A program made the position numbers and the translations under genes. DNA of 64,000 nucleotides from Alitta virens (taxonomy: Eukaryota; Annelida; Polychaeta; Phyllodocida; Nereididae), in NCBI GenBank assembly GCA_932294295.1, contig OW028582.1, forward strand, positions 6,133,515 through 6,197,514, read 5' to 3'. Below, in pieces: positions 59,776 through 64,000 of the stretch; positions within the stretch are counted from its first letter, which is position 1; every line of letters begins with the position of its first letter. Under the pieces are notes generated by a model. The model was given only the letters and a program-made list of their open reading frames with translations, was not told the origin of the DNA and made no database searches.

Positions 59776-60436
59776 TTACGTTTATGAGGTTGGAGAACAA
59801 TTTGGGAATGTATTGGTCCCCTTCAAGATGAAATGCTGTTGTCCATAACTTTCAGTTTTAGGGCTTAAACTATATCAGAAGAATGGTCCCTCGAATAATG
59901 AACTGAATTGTGTTTGCTCCAACCAATACACAGCTAGCTTATAACCAACCAATGACTTCCATTGTGTTGCTGCAACACTAAAAGCAGCACTAGCTGTATC
60001 ACATAATCACAGCCCTTCAAACCATCCACCCAGATCAACAACATCATCCTTGGTTCACCAATGAAAACCAAATGTAAAATCAAAGTGCTTATACTCATTT
60101 TATAGATCTTATTCTTTGTATATAAAATCTATGAAACTGTGGTCGGGGCATTAATATCATGACGTCAAAGGCATGGTCACACATATGGAAAATTGGGACA
60201 ATGCAGTAGCTCATAGATAAGGTATCACTCAACACTACGTTGCATTTTGAACTGTGATATTGTTGGGAAGAAGTTCTTTTGAAATTAAAACTAAATCCAT
60301 TAATAAATCATACGCTTCACTTTGGTGATGTGAGATGTGCTTGTAAATCTTCTGTGAAATAAGCACATATACACTGGAAGCCTATTCAACTCCAAGTCAT
60401 TCAGAATTAATCCAAATTTATCACATTCACATTCAT
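59776..60436. other. No gene seen
   Basis: Nothing recognised. Confidence 0.4.
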
Positions 60437-60927
60437 TGCCAAGCATCTGTGAGGCATTCGTGATGCATCCGTGAGGTACTCGTAGATTGGTCATAGATCA
60501 CGTGTAGATCGCCCATGCGAGTGGTTCAAGGATGGACACGGAAGATGACGAGCGTCCGCCAAGTGTTTTACGAGCATTCTATGAGTGGACGCGAGTGGAT
60601 GGCAAGTATATACAATTGGACAGTGGCTATGTATGTCTACCTATGGCTACGCATGGTCCATGTACATGCGTAGAACGCTTGCTGAGTGAATCCCGAGCGA
60701 GTTACAAAACTGATATAAACAATTTACTCGTAGAATATCCGCCAAAGTTTTAAACATGTTTAAAATTTTTGCCCTCTCCACGTATGGTCACGGATGATTT
60801 AGCGAGCAAGAGTATCCTTGAAATGCTAGGCGAGTGAATCACGTATGAACAAGGATAAGCAAGAGTAAAAAATATTTTCATACGTGGTCATACGAAGGTT
60901 GTATCCATGACAGTGTGAACGCCCCTT
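60437..60927. mobile_element. Transposon-like end, relative of 57185-57785
   Basis: Begins with two or three GAGGCATC-type units, shares GTAGATCGCC and GTGGTTCAAGGATGG with the 57-kb copy, and closes CCATGACAGTGTGAACGCCCC, then TTTA. The interior differs (CGAGCGAGT, GCTACGCATGG words). A 73-codon ORF here is not considered real. Confidence 0.5.
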
Positions 60928-61189
60928 TACACTGTCAAAAAAATCCTTCCACTCGCACAGACTCTCTGGCATTTTCCCCAGTTTAGTGAGATTTTCAAAG
61001 ATTTCTGTAGCTTACTGTGAGTTTTTGTACTCACTGTCGGCCCCTGTAAATTCAAAACATAATTATAAGCTATTTTATGTGTAAAGAGATGCTGTAGTAA
61101 ACGTAAGTGTAAATGTTATTGGGATAATTTGTGTCTGCTATCCTCAACGAGCTCAGCTGACATTAAAATTTACACACTTGGCAGGCCTG
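60928..61189. other. No gene seen
   Basis: Nothing recognised. Confidence 0.4.
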
Positions 61190-61345
61190 TTCTAGCTTGA
61201 GCCTTTCTTAACTCCCTGGGAAGTATATGCCCCGTGTGCAGACATTACAGCACTTCAATGGTCAAGCACTCTACAATTGCCATCGCTGCCCATAGCCAAG
61301 TACCCATTTGCACCTTGGTGGAGTGAAGCAGTAGTTCAAGGAGGA
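61190..61345 (-). mobile_element. SINE family C, copy 2
   Basis: Reverse complement shows GGTGCAAATGGGTACTTGGC, GGCAATTGTAGAGTGCTTG and CCCAGGGAGTTAAGAAAG, matching 57895-58035. Confidence 0.5.
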
Positions 61346-62939
61346 TCTGTACCTTACGAGATCATTAATTGTGCAGAAACATACATAATTAATTGGACTA
61401 CCATCCATTAAATAAGAACCACCATTGCCAGTTAATGTACACTTTAATCTTTCAAAAAACAGGGATATCCAGTTAGGCTATAGATATTTTCGTAACACTC
61501 ACCAGTGCAATTTAGCATTATGTACACCGTCTTCCAAATCCTCATGTACAACAGTTAGCCAGCCATGCAACCCTGGGGTAAGCAGGCAGCCAGAAAGTGG
61601 GCGGGGCCTAAAGCAACGTCGTTTTGTTCGATTTTAAAAATTGAAACATATTCTGAAAGCTTAATAAGTCGTCACCTATCAGCGTAGATGACTGGAATTA
61701 ATCAACTAGATGAATTGTAGCGCTATTTTCCCGTGAATCGTAAATGACGTTATGTGGAAATAGAATAACTGTACAGTAGAAAATGTTATTTCTGACACTT
61801 GGATGGGGTTCCGTGGTACAAAGCAATTTGGTTACATTGTGAGACATGAAATATGTCCACCCTCAAATGTTATGTACGAGTCCGATACATTTTCAGATTT
61901 ACATATCTTTATGTCTTACATGTAACCACTGTATAATTGTATAATGTCACCTTATTTCAAATTGTGCTTCTATATACTACACACTTTACTTTTGGTTCAA
62001 CTGCACATACATCCTGCCCCATTAAATAAAGCTTCTGTGCATGTGAAATGGACAAAAACATAAATGTAGTTTGAAATGTATTTCTATCACGTACTGAGGA
62101 GATTAATAAATGATATCAATAAAGACAATGATGTTATTAATAGCATATTTGCAACACTGCCATGCACTTTTTTTTGGCATCGTGATTTAGATCAATGGGT
62201 ATTGCTTTGGCCAATTCTGATCTATATATAGATAACACAGGCGTTATGAAAGGCTTTGTATCTAGAGTGCCTAGCATATTAGTGGTTACACAGTGAGTTG
62301 GGCATACACTGAAAATAGCCATGCCAAATCCTATTGTGATGTAATCAATGCTTTGTTGTTTTAAAACAATTAAAACAACTTTTCAAAAGCTATTGAATAT
62401 GCCCAACCAGCCAAAAGCTTTGACTAACAGAGAGATTATCCTAATTAGTTAATTACTGTGTTTAATAAACTCTACAAACAATGACAGCCAATTTGACGTT
62501 ACAGATGCAATTCGAAAGAATGAAAGAATTGTTTTGTTTGCTAATGTAACACACTTTTCTGCAAGGCACTACAATAGATGTTTTAGAGACTAATTTGAAA
62601 ATTGGCTATACCTTTGATTTAATGACAGTTTAATAATACGAACAAATGGAGTGACAATTTCTTTATGAGTTTGTCTAATCAGTTTTGGTGATAATATCGC
62701 TCAGTATTTGTTAGTTTCAGGAAAAATGCTCACTTAAAGTTAATAGCATTTGTGCTTGTTATTCTTGTAAGTACAGTGTGTTGGGGATAAAACTGCTTTC
62801 AAGGAGAATGTCTAGACAATCAGCTTTTTTGTGGTCTGTTATTCATAATTCAAAATATCGATATTAACTTCACCAAGAAAAACTTTTCAGATCTTGATTG
62901 AGTCAACAAAGGCTCCAAATAAGTACAGAAATAATTTAT
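61346..62939. other. No gene seen; one GC box
   Basis: TGGGCGGGGCC at 61598-61608 is a perfect Sp1/KLF-type GC box, and AATGACGTTA (61744) is CRE-like. The rest is AT-rich without recognised features. Confidence 0.35.
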
Positions 62940-63305
62940 ACTATTAGCACTAGGAGACTGATAAATAAAACTCCAAGTATGACATTTAAATTTCCCGTTT
63001 GAATTTCTATGAAAAGGCAATCAATCCAATTTTGAAGATTATCAGGAACATTGAAATCTCTCACGACAAACGGAATCTGTGTAGACACAAACAACAACAA
63101 TACCTCCACCAATTTTGTTGCCTTCTTTATGTTAGGTTACTGAATGATAACCATCTATATTAGCAAGAAATTAGTTATTTACATCCAGCCAAGATTCTTC
63201 AAATGTCAAGATATCGAAAGTGAAGCAATTGTGAAAGATTTCATAAAAAAAATTTTGCTTCAATAGACTACGCACATCTGTGTTGAGTTTAGTCAAGGGT
63301 CTGTT
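62940..63305 (-). pseudogene. LINE APE-type endonuclease fragment
   Basis: The minus-strand frame gives FDILTFEESWLD (the ...LTETWL block with its catalytic-position glutamate), then a stop, then IDGYHSV, a stop, and NKIGGGIVV, the GY...R...GGG block of non-LTR endonucleases. After a one-base shift it continues to a DCLFIEI-like block. The spacing is normal for the domain, so this is a point-mutated remnant rather than a chance match. Confidence 0.65.
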
Positions 63306-63589
63306 TGTAGGTAGTAATGGCTATTAAAAACCTAAACTCATCATTCTACATAATATGTGGAGGCATTGAACAATTGATGAAGGTTCCCAGTGTCTGGGCC
63401 ACTACAGGATGTGGCCGAAAAAACTTGTACCAGGCATCTTCTCTTTCAGAATAGCCCTAGGTCACTCAAATGCTCGTGAGGTCTTTTTAAGTTGTGCCAT
63501 ATTTAGTCACGGGTATAAGCAATTGGTCATTGTGATATATTTGATCTTATATTGTCAGACAATATCAGTATCTGAATTATTGAGAGGGT

Positions 63590-63840
63590 GCATGCCACAG
63601 GGCTTCGCTGGCCCGCTGCGTCTAGCTGACACAGAACGCTGCCATTAACCAGCAGGGATTCCTCCCGGTAGCGTGCGTGCGCGTCCAAGACTTTGTTATG
63701 GGTTTCCCGTGGACCGGAAAGTGTTCCCCAGTCAAAAAAGAGCACAGCCAATCAGAAAATTCAGAGATTGGCCAATCAACCATGCGGGATAGGTAGAGGC
63801 GACTTGCCTATCGCGTTTACGCTAATTAGGCAGGTCCCAG
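63590..63840. promoter_or_regulatory. CpG-rich segment with three CCAAT boxes
   Basis: CCAATCAG (63748-63755), ATTGG (63767-63771) and CCAATCAA (63772-63779) are NF-Y-type sites packed into 32 bp, next to a CpG-rich stretch (GTAGCGTGCGTGCGCGTCC, 63669-63687). It could be a promoter for a gene beyond the right edge. No exon is visible in the last 160 bp. Confidence 0.35.
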
Positions 63841-64000
63841 CCAAGCCAAAGGGCTTGTCCTGAGTGAAACATATCACAGAAATCCGATTTATGTCTGCTT
63901 GCATGGTATGGTGTCTCTAAAAGTTTACAAATAGGAGATTTCCTAGGTACTACACCTCTGAAGCCACAGAAAATATAATATTTGCACATAATCCTCCTTC

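Noticed and set aside
60532..60753. 73-codon ORF
   Set aside because: Lies inside a transposon-like end built of short direct and inverted words; no homologous frame in the sister copy at 57.6 kb.

Overview
The window looks like nuclear DNA from a repeat-rich animal genome, most likely a marine invertebrate. It is AT-rich, has no long open reading frames and no operon structure, and is packed with degraded metazoan-type mobile elements: tRNA-derived SINEs, LINE fragments, a Penelope-like fragment, Tc1/mariner, hAT-type and TTAA-target DNA transposons, foldback elements and microsatellites. The species cannot be named from sequence alone. No intact host gene was found. The best host-gene candidates are a few exon-like pieces, all low confidence: 7.5-7.9 kb minus, 30.2-30.3 kb minus and 43.1-44.0 kb plus.

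Layout. 0-8.5 kb: LINE reverse transcriptase remnant, hAT-like MITE, CpG-rich promoter-like island at 3.5-4.25 kb, first SINE, and a decayed spectrin-repeat-like coding segment. 8.87-19.11 kb: two near-identical 282-bp inverted repeats enclose about 9.7 kb built from direct and inverted copies of one long repeat family. 19-30 kb: Penelope-like GIY-YIG fragment, a 336-bp hAT-type element with a visible target duplication, a 1.34-kb near-perfect palindrome, a second SINE family, and a two-unit tandem repeat of about 430 bp. 31-47 kb: LINE fragments; two copies (2.06 and 2.26 kb) of a TTAA-flanked transposon with long structured ends, one inserted inside a SINE; two Tc1 copies, one interrupted by a foldback-like element; a candidate small gene at 43.1-44.0 kb; and a cluster of POU octamers. 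47-64 kb: many SINEs, small hairpin MITEs, an 11-bp GAGGCATC minisatellite inside a transposon-like end, a CR1-like LINE 3' end, a LINE endonuclease remnant, and a CpG-rich segment with three CCAAT boxes at the right edge.

The window is best read as a layered record of insertions. Nested events (TTAA element in SINE, foldback element in Tc1) and target duplications give relative ages. The most unusual items are the TTAA element with a tandemly doubled terminus and 21-bp subterminal arrays, the 98%-identical 282-bp inverted pair, and the 1.34-kb palindrome.
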